Positions 25,080-33,603 of a stretch of 64,000 nt of DNA are shown in pieces; within the stretch, counting starts at the first letter, position 1, and each line of letters begins with the position of its first letter. Under the pieces are notes generated by a model. The model ran no database searches and was not told the origin of the DNA. It saw only the letters and a list, made by a program, of their open reading frames with translations. Source of the DNA: SXOA01 sp964444865 (GTDB lineage Bacteria > Planctomycetota > Planctomycetia > Pirellulales > Pirellulaceae). The DNA lies in NCBI GenBank assembly GCA_964444865.1, contig CAYUJE010000001.1, positions 1 to 64,000 on the forward strand, read 5' to 3'. A program made the translations under genes and the position numbers.

Positions 25080-27218
25080 CTATTGGAACCACCTTTGCAC
25101 ATCCATCGCGGTGGCAAACAGCATCAGCGAGAGCAGAAAGGCGAGCCCTCCGATGCTGAGCCAGCCCTGGATGTGCGGCGGCACCGGTTTGCGGCGGATT
25201 CCTTCCGCGGCGAGAAACAGCATGTGCCCGCCGTCGAGGACCGGAATCGGCAAAAAGTTGATGATTGCCAGATTCGCGCTCAGCATCACCAAAAACATCA
25301 ACAGCATCGGGATGCTATGGCTCGCCGAATAACCGGCAGCCTGAATGATGCCGGCGGGACCGGAGAGATGTTTGGGGGAAATGCGACGTGAAACAAGCTG
25401 GGAAAGGGTCATCACCACATCTCCCAGCCGTTCCCGCACTTCGCGAAAACCGAGGACGAATGCTTCGGCAACGCCCGCCGCCTGATGCTTGACCTCGACC
25501 GGTCGGAAAGCCAGCCCACGACGCTCGTCGAAAAAGACTTTGGAATCGGTGGGGGTGAGCGTCGCCTTTACTTCCTTCGCTCCCCGCTTCGCGGTCAACT
25601 CGACCTGGGTATCGGGTCGGACCGATTGCAACTGGTAATGGATGCGGGTCCAGGTGCGCAGCTCGTTATCTAGTTCCATTGGTTTGCCGAAATCCTTGCC
25701 TAGCGGGCCATCTTCCACCTCCTCCTGCCTGGCTTTGTCGGTCACCGCGACGAACTGAGATGCGGTGACCACATCGCCAGCTGTCAGGCCAGCCTTTTCG
25801 GCAGAACTGCCCGACTCGACCGACGCGATTTCATTCGTGATGTCGAACGCCAGTCCAATGCTCTCGATTGTCGTCGGCCCTCCAAATGGGAAAGTATCCT
25901 GATACTGCAACGGAGCGACAGGATCGACCGCAAGCTCTTTTGTTGAGGATTTGCCACTAGCATCCTGACGTGACACGACAAACTTGTACTCTTCCCCGCT
26001 CTTGCCCGCAGGAATCAAACGCTGTCCCAACGAGAGCGGGTCACCCACCGGCGCTCCGTTGACTTGTTCGATAACGTCGCCCTTTTGAAAGCCAGCTTTG
26101 GCGGCAGGGGAGTTTTCGCGAATGGAGACGACGGGGCCGATTTTCATCACCAACCCCAGCGTCCGCATCGGGCGCTCTGGCAGAGCTACTTCGATGCGTC
26201 GCTTGGGAGCATCCTTTTTGGGCTCGGCAGCCCCCTCTTCCTTCTCCGCCCGTTCCACCGTCACTTTCAGCGGCCCAGAGGGATGGCTGGCGAGGAGTTC
26301 GTTAACGCGGGGATCGAATTTGGCGGGGTCGGATTCAAGTTCGGTGCCCGATATGGCAACCAGAACATCTCCGCTTTCAACACCTCCGACTTTTTCGGAA
26401 TTCTTGCTGGAAACCACCACTCGGCGGCTGCTGGCGGCATAAAAGCCAAGAGAGGGGAAATCGGTTTCCTTTTTGGTTCGGCCACTGGGGCGGAGGGTAT
26501 ACCATTCCTCCTTGCCATCCAAATCTCGAAAGAGAATTTCCAAATCGCGATCATCACCATTGAAAACCACCTTGCGCTTCATGTCGTCAAAGCGAAAGTG
26601 CTCATAGGGTGCCGAGGTCTTTCCAAATTGAATGGCCTTCATCCCGGGATGCAGTTTTTCCCAAGCCGGGCTGCCGGGAACGGTGCCGCCGATGATGGCG
26701 GGCATTTCGGGAACACCCATCCCATAGGCCACCGCGGCAATCAGCACGCCAAAAATCAAATTCATGATCACGCCGGCGGAGATGATTGCCATCCGCGCGG
26801 GGACGGACTTGGCCTGATAGCTGCGGGGATCAAGCTTCACACCCTCTCCCGTTTCGATTTGACTCCGCTCCGTCTCTGCTTCCGCATTGCGAGGATCGTC
26901 ATCCTGGCCGAGCATCTTCACGTAGCCTCCCAAGGGGAGAATGCCAATGCCGTATTCGGTTTCACCCCACTGCGCTTTGAACAGCGAATGCGGAATGGTC
27001 AACGGGCCGATTTTCTTGATGGGAAACCAGTCGAAACCGACGTAGAACTTCTCGCACTTCACGCCGCAGGCTTTGGCCACGAGAAAGTGCCCCAGTTCGT
27101 GGACGAACACGACAAAGCCGAGACCGGCGGCAACGCTGCCGATCATCCAGGCATAACTAAGAATCGTTTCGAGTATTGACGGTTCGGGAGTCAAGGCCGC
27201 AATCAGGGACAAATCCAC
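25080..27218 (-). CDS. rseP: RIP metalloprotease RseP (site-2 protease)
   Basis: 712 aa from the GTG at 27218, chosen because AGGAGA lies seven bases upstream; an ATG at 27242 gives eight more residues and a larger overlap. The zinc motif HELGH is at residues 40-44 inside the first membrane segment, and the second site, NFLPIPVLDGGH, is in the C-terminal membrane part. Two or more PDZ-like domains lie between (for example IRENSPAAKAGFQKGDVIEQ), making it longer than the ~450-aa E. coli protein. It cleaves membrane-anchored regulators such as anti-sigma factors. It overlaps dxr by 16 bp, as in the common dxr-rseP arrangement. Confidence 0.95.
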   Translation of the reverse strand: MDLSLIAALTPEPSILETILSYAWMIGSVAAGLGFVVFVHELGHFLVAKACGVKCEKFYVGFDWFPIKKIGPLTIPHSLFKAQWGETEYGIGILPLGGYVKMLGQDDDPRNAEAETERSQIETGEGVKLDPRSYQAKSVPARMAIISAGVIMNLIFGVLIAAVAYGMGVPEMPAIIGGTVPGSPAWEKLHPGMKAIQFGKTSAPYEHFRFDDMKRKVVFNGDDRDLEILFRDLDGKEEWYTLRPSGRTKKETDFPSLGFYAASSRRVVVSSKNSEKVGGVESGDVLVAISGTELESDPAKFDPRVNELLASHPSGPLKVTVERAEKEEGAAEPKKDAPKRRIEVALPERPMRTLGLVMKIGPVVSIRENSPAAKAGFQKGDVIEQVNGAPVGDPLSLGQRLIPAGKSGEEYKFVVSRQDASGKSSTKELAVDPVAPLQYQDTFPFGGPTTIESIGLAFDITNEIASVESGSSAEKAGLTAGDVVTASQFVAVTDKARQEEVEDGPLGKDFGKPMELDNELRTWTRIHYQLQSVRPDTQVELTAKRGAKEVKATLTPTDSKVFFDERRGLAFRPVEVKHQAAGVAEAFVLGFREVRERLGDVVMTLSQLVSRRISPKHLSGPAGIIQAAGYSASHSIPMLLMFLVMLSANLAIINFLPIPVLDGGHMLFLAAEGIRRKPVPPHIQGWLSIGGLAFLLSLMLFATAMDVQRWFQ

Positions 27219-28366
27219 CGTGAAATCTCCTGTCGAGCCCATTGGTCAAGCCGCAAAAGCTCTTCCAGCGTGGGGTTGGAATCAAATGGGTGATGCTGAA
27301 GGACACTCTCACATGCAGAGACGATTCTCATAAAGGGAATATCTCCCGCTAAAAAGGCCGCCACCGCGGCTTCGTTCGCTGCATTCAGTACGGCTCCGGC
27401 GGTCCCGCCGGCTTGGGCAACTTCCCGCCCCAGTCGCAGGGCGGGAAAGCGGTCTTCGTCCGGCGGCTCGAAATCGAGCTGCATGGACTGCGTCAGGTCG
27501 AGCTTTTTCGCCGGCCCTTCCCGCCGCTCCGGCCAAGTCAGTGCGTACTGGATGGGGAGCTTCATGTCGGGGGGGCTGAGCTGAGCAAGCACACTGCCGT
27601 CCTTGAATTCTACCAAGGAATGGACAATTGACTGCGGGTGAATCACCACATCGATCTGATTTGGAGGCAAATCGAACAGCCAGCGGGCTTCGATGATTTC
27701 CAGGGCTTTGTTCATCATGGTGGCGGAATCGACGGTGATTTTTGGCCCCATTTGCCAGGTGGGGTGGGCCAAAGCGTCCTTTACCGTCACACTTTGCATC
27801 TGCTGGGCCGAAAAGCGGCGAAAGGGGCCACCGCTTGCCGTCAGGATGATTCTACGCAGATCCTCCCGCCGGCCGCAGGCCAGGGCCTGAAACACTGCAC
27901 TATGTTCGCTATCCACGGGCAAAATCTTGGCATTCCGCTTAGCCGCCATCGTCATTACCAACGGACCCGCCATGACGAGCGTTTCTTTGTTCGCCAGAGC
28001 CACCGTCTTTCCGGACTCCAAGGCGGCCCAAGTCCCTGTCAGGCCAGCACTTCCGACGATTGCAGCCACCACGACATCCGCCCCTTCCGCGCTCGCCACC
28101 TGCTGCACCCCTTCCTGGCCCACCAGCAGTTTGGTCCCCTTAGGTAGCGCCGACCAATCGAATCGTTCGGCTTCTGCCGGATCGGTCGCCACAACCCAAG
28201 GAACAGAGAATTCGGCAGCTTGCTGGCAAAGGAGTGCCAGTTTCTTGTTGGCTGATAGCGCAAATACCCTTAGGAGTCCTTGTGACTCCCGGACAACCTC
28301 AAGTGTGCTTTTGCCAATACTCCCGGTTGAGCCCAGAATTGCGATGCTGCGGGATGGCTCGGACAT
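27203..28366 (-). CDS. dxr: 1-deoxy-D-xylulose 5-phosphate reductoisomerase
   Basis: 387 aa starting at MSEPSRSIAILGSTGSIG; the open frame runs 112 codons further back but the NADPH-binding GSTGSIG loop fixes the start. Other landmarks: ALANKETLVMAG, PVDSEHSAVFQAL (metal-binding Asp and Glu), TASGGPFR, and TMMNKALEIIEA. It converts DXP to MEP in the non-mevalonate isoprenoid pathway. Translationally linked to rseP by a 16-bp overlap. Divergent from ftsH. Confidence 0.97.
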   Translation of the reverse strand: MSEPSRSIAILGSTGSIGKSTLEVVRESQGLLRVFALSANKKLALLCQQAAEFSVPWVVATDPAEAERFDWSALPKGTKLLVGQEGVQQVASAEGADVVVAAIVGSAGLTGTWAALESGKTVALANKETLVMAGPLVMTMAAKRNAKILPVDSEHSAVFQALACGRREDLRRIILTASGGPFRRFSAQQMQSVTVKDALAHPTWQMGPKITVDSATMMNKALEIIEARWLFDLPPNQIDVVIHPQSIVHSLVEFKDGSVLAQLSPPDMKLPIQYALTWPERREGPAKKLDLTQSMQLDFEPPDEDRFPALRLGREVAQAGGTAGAVLNAANEAAVAAFLAGDIPFMRIVSACESVLQHHPFDSNPTLEELLRLDQWARQEISRWICP

Positions 28367-28626
28367 GGAGTGACCAGCAGAAAAATCGCTTACCGAAGGA
28401 CAGAAAATTCGCCCGCGCAATGCCCGGTGGACGAGCCGTAAATAAAATCCTGGCTTACACTTGGGATGTTCGCCATTGTAGAAGTCATCCCCCGCGCCAA
28501 CAACCCGGATTTGACTGCCGCCTGCCACAGTTGCCGGGGACTGTATACTAATCACAAGTAGTATGCAGGGCGATTCGCTTGTGAATCCTGCGACCAAAGG
28601 ACGCATTTCCTCAATCTGAGCAATCC

Positions 28627-30717
28627 ATGAGTCAAGAAAACGGCTCCGGCCGCAACCGAGATCGTGACCGCGGCGATGGCGAGGGGCGTGGCCCTTCCGC
28701 ATTTAATGTGCTGCTGTGGGTCTCACTCGTTTCCCTGGTGATTCTGTTGGGCTGGAGCCAAGCGGTCTCGCTTTTTCGGGTGGAGCTTTCGCCGAGCGAT
28801 CTACAGAAGCTCATCGCGAAAAGTGGGCAGAACAACGAAGGCGATAACTTCATCGACGTCAAAACGTCTACAAAGCCGGCCCGAATTTACCGCTTTTCAA
28901 ATATCCGCGATTTGACGATTACCGACAAATCGATGTCCGGCAAGGTTAATCGGGTCGAGCTCAAAGCCAAAGATGGAGGGACCTTTGAGCCGGAAGCTTC
29001 TACCAATGCAGAGAATCTCAGTTTTCATACCCCGCTGCTTAAAGAATCTTCCATCCGAAAAACGTTGGAAGAAGCTGCGGAAAAAAGTGGGCTCAAGCCC
29101 ACGTTTTCCGAAGCCAACCCCATGGAAACCTATGGCATGGGGCTCATGATCTTTGTCTTGATTTCCGTGGGACTCTATTTCATCGTGCGGCGCATCGGCG
29201 GCATTGCGTCCCCCATGTCCTTCGGGCGGAGCAAAGGTCGCCTCTATGCGATTGAAGACCTTGGCATCACGTTCAACGATGTTGCCGGCATTGACGAAGC
29301 GGTGGACGAAGTCCGCGAAGTGGTCGATTTCCTCCGCTCTCCCGAAAAATACCAGCGCCTCGGCGGCCGAATTCCCAAGGGAGTGCTTCTCGTCGGCCCT
29401 CCGGGAACTGGCAAGACGCTGCTCGCCAAGGCCATTGCTGGCGAAGCGGGCGTGCCGTTCTTCAGCCTCTCCGGTTCCGACTTCGTGGAAATGTTCGTCG
29501 GCGTCGGTGCAGCTCGCGTGCGCGATATGTTCACTCAAGCGGAAGCCAAGGCTCCCTGCATTATTTTCATCGACGAACTTGACGCTCTTGGCAAAAGCCG
29601 CGGCACCGGAATCATGGGAGGCCATGACGAGCGGGAGCAGACGCTCAACGCCTTGCTCGTCGAAATGGACGGCTTTGGCAGCAACAGTGGCGTGATTGTG
29701 ATGGCGGCAACCAACCGCCCGGAAACGCTGGATGCCGCTCTGCTTCGCCCTGGCCGTTTTGATCGGCATGTGTTGGTGGACCGGCCGGATATCAAGGGGC
29801 GCGAGGACATTCTGAAAGTCCACGTCAAAGTTGTAAAGCTTGATCCAAATATTGATCTCAAGGAAGTCGCCTCCATCACTCCCGGCTTTGTTGGAGCAGA
29901 CCTGGCAAATCTCGTCAACGAAGCCGCCTTGCTTGCTGCTCGCAAGGAAAAGGCCGCAGTCGGTATGGCCGAGTTTAATGAAGGGGTGGAGAGAGTCACG
30001 GCTGGTTTGGAAAAGAAGCAGCGAGTGATGAACGAGGACGAAAAGCTCCGCGTTGCCTATCACGAAAGCGGTCATGCACTCGTCGCTTACAGCCTGCCCA
30101 ACACCGATCCCGTGCATAAGGTCAGCATCATTCCCCGCGGCCTTGCCGCCCTGGGCTATACGATGCAGCGGCCGGAGGGGGATCGTTTTCTGATGACTCA
30201 GTCAGAACTCGAAAGCCGCATTCAGGTGTTGCTCGCCGGCACGATTACCGAAGAGATGGTCTTTCACGACATTTCGACGGGTGCGCAGAACGATCTGGAG
30301 CGGGCCACCGATATTGCTTCCAGCATGGTGATGGAATATGGCATGAGCCGCCTGGGACGAGTGAATTATCGGGAAAGCAATCGCTCCCCGTTTCTGGCCG
30401 GAGCCGGCGGAGAAGAAAAAACTCGCAGCCACAGCGAAAAGACGGCTCGTGAAATTGATGAGGAAATTCGCCGAATTATCGACGAATCGATCGAAAAGGT
30501 CCGTCACATCTTGGACGTCCGACGTACCGCTTTGGAAGCCCTCACAAAACGTCTCATTGAAGTGGAATCGGTCGATTCGGCCGAACTGAAGCGGATTATC
30601 GAGGAAACCTCGCCGGGACCGTTGCTCGTGCCCGGTACGGTCCCGTCGGCGATTCGTCCCACGTCCATACCCGCTTCGGAAGAAACGCCGATTTCGGTTG
30701 CTGAGCGGGGACTGTAA
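28627..30717 (+). CDS. ftsH: ATP-dependent zinc metalloprotease FtsH
   Basis: 696 aa. A charged N-terminal extension of about 25 residues (Arg/Asp/Gly-rich) precedes a membrane segment at 26-46, a periplasmic domain at about 50-165 and a second membrane segment at 168-187. The AAA domain has Walker A GPPGTGKT at 257-264, Walker B IIFIDELDA near 312, and the second region of homology NRPETLDAALLRPGRFDR. The protease site HESGH is at 479-483. Degrades membrane and regulatory proteins. Single gene with a 260-bp upstream region shared with divergent dxr. Confidence 0.97.
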   Translation: MSQENGSGRNRDRDRGDGEGRGPSAFNVLLWVSLVSLVILLGWSQAVSLFRVELSPSDLQKLIAKSGQNNEGDNFIDVKTSTKPARIYRFSNIRDLTITDKSMSGKVNRVELKAKDGGTFEPEASTNAENLSFHTPLLKESSIRKTLEEAAEKSGLKPTFSEANPMETYGMGLMIFVLISVGLYFIVRRIGGIASPMSFGRSKGRLYAIEDLGITFNDVAGIDEAVDEVREVVDFLRSPEKYQRLGGRIPKGVLLVGPPGTGKTLLAKAIAGEAGVPFFSLSGSDFVEMFVGVGAARVRDMFTQAEAKAPCIIFIDELDALGKSRGTGIMGGHDEREQTLNALLVEMDGFGSNSGVIVMAATNRPETLDAALLRPGRFDRHVLVDRPDIKGREDILKVHVKVVKLDPNIDLKEVASITPGFVGADLANLVNEAALLAARKEKAAVGMAEFNEGVERVTAGLEKKQRVMNEDEKLRVAYHESGHALVAYSLPNTDPVHKVSIIPRGLAALGYTMQRPEGDRFLMTQSELESRIQVLLAGTITEEMVFHDISTGAQNDLERATDIASSMVMEYGMSRLGRVNYRESNRSPFLAGAGGEEKTRSHSEKTAREIDEEIRRIIDESIEKVRHILDVRRTALEALTKRLIEVESVDSAELKRIIEETSPGPLLVPGTVPSAIRPTSIPASEETPISVAERGL

Positions 30718-30771
30718 CGAAAGCCCAGTAGGAGCGGCTGTCAACAGTTCGATTTTCGATCCCTTCCAGTT

Positions 30772-31101
30772 ATGGCCTTCAGCGAATCCCTAGCCGAACG
30801 TATTCGAACCGCCTTCGCCGGCAAAAAAGGGATTACCGAAAGGAAGATGTTCGGCGGCATTGGTTTCATGCTCCTGGGGAATCTGCTGGTCGGTGTCTGG
30901 AAAAACTCCCTCATCGCCCGGCTTGGCCCGGAAGCCGGCGAACGTGCACTGGCAGAGGACTTCGTCCGGCCCTTCGATATCACGGGCAAAGCGATGAAGG
31001 GCTGGGTGCTCGTCGAACCCGACGGCATCGAGAGCGATGAGCAACTTGCGGGGTGGATTGAGCGGGCGTGGGAATTCGTAAAGGGGCTGCCGGGGAAGTA
31101 G
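30772..31101 (+). CDS. TfoX/Sxy N-terminal domain protein
   Basis: 109 aa covering a complete TfoX N-terminal domain: ERKMFGGIGFMLLGNLLVGV near residue 23, then LIARLGPEAGERAL and KGWVLVEPDGI. The C-terminal domain of full TfoX/Sxy competence regulators is absent, as in many bacterial stand-alone versions. Function unknown. Begins 54 bp after ftsH. Confidence 0.92.
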   Translation: MAFSESLAERIRTAFAGKKGITERKMFGGIGFMLLGNLLVGVWKNSLIARLGPEAGERALAEDFVRPFDITGKAMKGWVLVEPDGIESDEQLAGWIERAWEFVKGLPGK

Positions 31102-31330
31102 AGATTCCTAGCCCTGCCAGAATGACAACCTAGCCATTTCGTCCAGTCGTTCGTGGCCCAACTTTCCGAAATGCTGTCGCTAAGTTGTTGCGGCGCATAT
31201 GCTTCTGGAATATCCATTTTCCCTGGCACAGCCCTTGCATCTTGTGCCGCCCAAACTGGCTCTGCCTGCCATTTTGGGCGGAGTTGCCGTTTGGTGCCCC
31301 TGCCAATGTGGCTCCAGCCTTTCCCCCCCG

Positions 31331-31390
31331 CACGAAAAACCCGCTCAGGCGGGCAACTACGATCAAAAACCCGCTTCCAGCGGGTCACTA
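31331..31390 (+). promoter_or_regulatory. Tandem hairpins in groEL1 leader
   Basis: Two consecutive units each have AAAAACCCGC followed by a short hairpin and a CAACTACGA/TCACTACGA tail: CCCGC-TCAG-GCGGG at 31340-31353 and ACCCGCT-TCC-AGCGGGT at 31369-31385. They lie immediately upstream of the AGGAGG (31401-31406) of groEL1. The direct-repeat layout suggests an mRNA leader element. No CIRCE operator is present. Confidence 0.45.
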
Positions 31391-31415
31391 CGAACGACTA
31401 AGGAGGATTCTCAAC

Positions 31416-33116
31416 GTGGCTAAGCAAATGGTCTTTGATGATGATGCCCGCCAGCCGCTGCTCGCTGGCGTGAGCAAACTCGCCCGGGCGGTTCGCAGCA
31501 CTCTGGGCCCCCGCGGCCGGAATGCAGTGCTCGACAAGGGTTGGGGAAGCCCCAAGGTGACCAAGGACGGCGTCACTGTGGCCGAGGATATCGAGCTCGA
31601 TGATGCCTATGAAAACCTTGGAGCTCAGCTCGTCAAGGAAGCCGCCAGCAAGACCAACGAAGTGGCTGGCGACGGCACCACCACCGCCACTGTCCTGGCC
31701 GAAGCCATCTTCCGCGAAGGGCTGAAGATGATTGCCTCGGGCTATGACCCGATGGCCCTGGCCCGTGGAATCGCCAAGGCGACCGACGCAGTGTGCGAGG
31801 AAATCAATTCCCTCGCCACGCCGATCAACGAAAAGAACAAGAAGGAATTGCAGCAGATCGCGACGATCGCGGGCAATAACGATCCGTCCATCGGCACCGT
31901 GCTGGCCGACGCCTTCCTTAAGGTTGGCAAGGACGGCGTCATCACCCTGGAAGAAGGCCGCGGCAGCGAAACGACCGTGGAAATCGTGGAAGGAATGATG
32001 TTTGACCGGGGCTATCTGTCGCCCCACTTCGTCACCAACCAGGAAGAAGTGACCGTCGAACTCGAAAACGCGTATATCCTGCTGTACGAAGAAAAGATTT
32101 CATCCAACAAGAAGCTCATTCCGCTCCTTGAAGCCATCAGCAAGGCTGCCAAGCCGCTGCTCATCGTGGCCGAAGATGTCGAGGGAGAGGCCCTGGCGAC
32201 TCTTGTCGTCAATAAAATGCGTGGCATTCTGCAAGTTTGTGCCGTGAAGGCCCCAGGCTACGGCGACCGACGCAAGGCCATCATGGGTGACATTGGCATC
32301 CTTACCAAGGGAACGCCGATCTTTAAGGATTTGGGCATCGAGTTGGAAAGCGTCAAGCTTTCCGATCTCGGCTTTGCCAAGAAGATCCGCATCACTGCCG
32401 AAGAGACCACCATCGTCGGCGGCAAAGGAACGAAGGATGAAATCACCGGTCGGGCAGAGCAGATCCGCAAGGAAATCGGCGTCACCGACAGCGAGTATGA
32501 CCGCGAAAAACTGCAGGAACGCCTGGCCAAGCTGGCCGGCGGCGTTGCCCAAATCAGCGTCGGTGCGGCGACCGAAACCGAAATGAAGGAGCGGAAGTGG
32601 CTGCTGGAAGATGCCAAGAACGCCGTGCAGGCGGCTCTGGAAAGCGGCATTGTTCCCGGCGGCGGCGTCGCTCTGATTCGGAGCGAGAAGGCCATCGACA
32701 AGCTCAAGCTCACCGGCGACGAAGGTGCCGGGGCTCAAATCATCAAGAACGTCCTCGACCAGCCGCTGCGGGCGATTGCCAACAACGCTGGCGTGGATGG
32801 TGCGGTTGTCGTGAATCGCGTCCGTCAACTCAAGGGCAAAACCGACGGCTACGACGCGGACAAGGATACCTATGGCGACATGCTGAAGGCCGGCGTCATC
32901 GACCCAGCCAAAGTGGTCACCACCGCATTGCAAAACGCGGCCAGCGTTGCCGCACTGCTCCTCACCACGGAAGCACTCGTCACCGAAATTCCCAAGGAAG
33001 CGGAAGAAGGGGGCGGCCATGATCATCACGACCACGGAATGGGTGGCGGAGGCATGGGCGGCATGGGAGGAATGGGAGGCATGGGTGGCATGGGTGGCAT
33101 GGAAGGAATGATGTAG
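31416..33116 (+). CDS. groEL: Chaperonin GroEL (copy 1)
   Basis: 566 aa from the GTG at 31416, with AGGAGG nine bases upstream; the frame continues upstream but the family starts at (M)AKQMVFDD. The ATP-binding GDGTTTATVLA is near residue 86, and GYGDRRKAIMGDI lies in the apical domain. The tail has a His/Asp-rich stretch and then many GGM repeats, typical of housekeeping GroEL. Folds client proteins with GroES. First gene of the groEL-groES-groEL cluster, 93 bp before groES. Confidence 0.97.
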   Translation: MAKQMVFDDDARQPLLAGVSKLARAVRSTLGPRGRNAVLDKGWGSPKVTKDGVTVAEDIELDDAYENLGAQLVKEAASKTNEVAGDGTTTATVLAEAIFREGLKMIASGYDPMALARGIAKATDAVCEEINSLATPINEKNKKELQQIATIAGNNDPSIGTVLADAFLKVGKDGVITLEEGRGSETTVEIVEGMMFDRGYLSPHFVTNQEEVTVELENAYILLYEEKISSNKKLIPLLEAISKAAKPLLIVAEDVEGEALATLVVNKMRGILQVCAVKAPGYGDRRKAIMGDIGILTKGTPIFKDLGIELESVKLSDLGFAKKIRITAEETTIVGGKGTKDEITGRAEQIRKEIGVTDSEYDREKLQERLAKLAGGVAQISVGAATETEMKERKWLLEDAKNAVQAALESGIVPGGGVALIRSEKAIDKLKLTGDEGAGAQIIKNVLDQPLRAIANNAGVDGAVVVNRVRQLKGKTDGYDADKDTYGDMLKAGVIDPAKVVTTALQNAASVAALLLTTEALVTEIPKEAEEGGGHDHHDHGMGGGGMGGMGGMGGMGGMGGMEGMM

Positions 33117-33126
33117 TAGTCGTTTT

Positions 33127-33145
33127 CTCGCTCCGTGAGCGGACA
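33127..33145. repeat. Dispersed palindromic repeat, family A (short variant)
   Basis: CTCGCTCCGTGAGCGGACA, a shortened copy of the family at 37440, 55089 and 58870. Lies about 10 bp after the groEL1 stop codon, which here is followed by a second TAG. Confidence 0.75.
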
Positions 33146-33209
33146 ATTTGATACCAATCGCGACGCCTGGCGTCGAAAACAATACGCAAGTTAATCAAGG
33201 AATTCAAAC

Positions 33210-33509
33210 ATGGCAAAACTCAAAGTTCGTCCTCTCGATGATCGTGTGGTTGTTCAGCCGATGGAGTCCGAAGAGCGGACCGCCGGCGGCATCGTCCTTC
33301 CCGACAGCGCCAAGGAAAAGCCCCAGCGGGGAACCGTGGTGGCCGTCGGTGCCGGCAAGCTTCTGGACAACGGGAAGCGTGGAGAGCTCTCCGTACAAGT
33401 CGGCGATCAGGTGATCTACGGCAAGTACGGGGGAACCGACATTGAAATCAGTGGCGAGGAAGTCAAGATCCTCCGCGAGAGCGACATTCTAGCCAAAGTC
33501 ATCGGCTAA
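33210..33509 (+). CDS. groES: Co-chaperonin GroES
   Basis: 99 aa; AAGGAATT lies ahead of the ATG. Complete Cpn10 fold: VRPLDDRVVVQPMESEERTA (mobile-loop region follows with GGIVLPDSAKEKPQRG) and the C-terminal YGKYGGTDIEISGEEVKIL. Caps GroEL rings. It lies between two different groEL genes, so it may serve both. Confidence 0.97.
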   Translation: MAKLKVRPLDDRVVVQPMESEERTAGGIVLPDSAKEKPQRGTVVAVGAGKLLDNGKRGELSVQVGDQVIYGKYGGTDIEISGEEVKILRESDILAKVIG

Positions 33510-33527
33510 CTAACAAATCGGCGAGCG

Positions 33528-33543
33528 GGGGGCGTTAGCCCCC
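33528..33543 (+). terminator. GC hairpin between groES and groEL2
   Basis: GGGGGC and GCCCCC enclose a GTTA loop, followed by TGATATTTT. This looks like an intrinsic terminator or attenuator and could set a different level or timing for groEL2 than for groEL1-groES. Confidence 0.65.
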
Positions 33544-33603
33544 TGATATTTTCGCCCGCGATTACTCCTACATTACAGCGAACATTTCCCGAGGGATTTA
33601 CAC

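Noticed and set aside
28501..28560. Promoter for ftsH with TATACT at 28544-28549
   Set aside because: No acceptable -35 element lies at 16-18 bp; the nearest TTGACT is 27 bp away.
31102..31415. CIRCE/HrcA operator upstream of groEL1
   Set aside because: No TTAGCACTC-N9-GAGTGCTAA-like inverted repeat is present; only the tandem CCCGC hairpins are.
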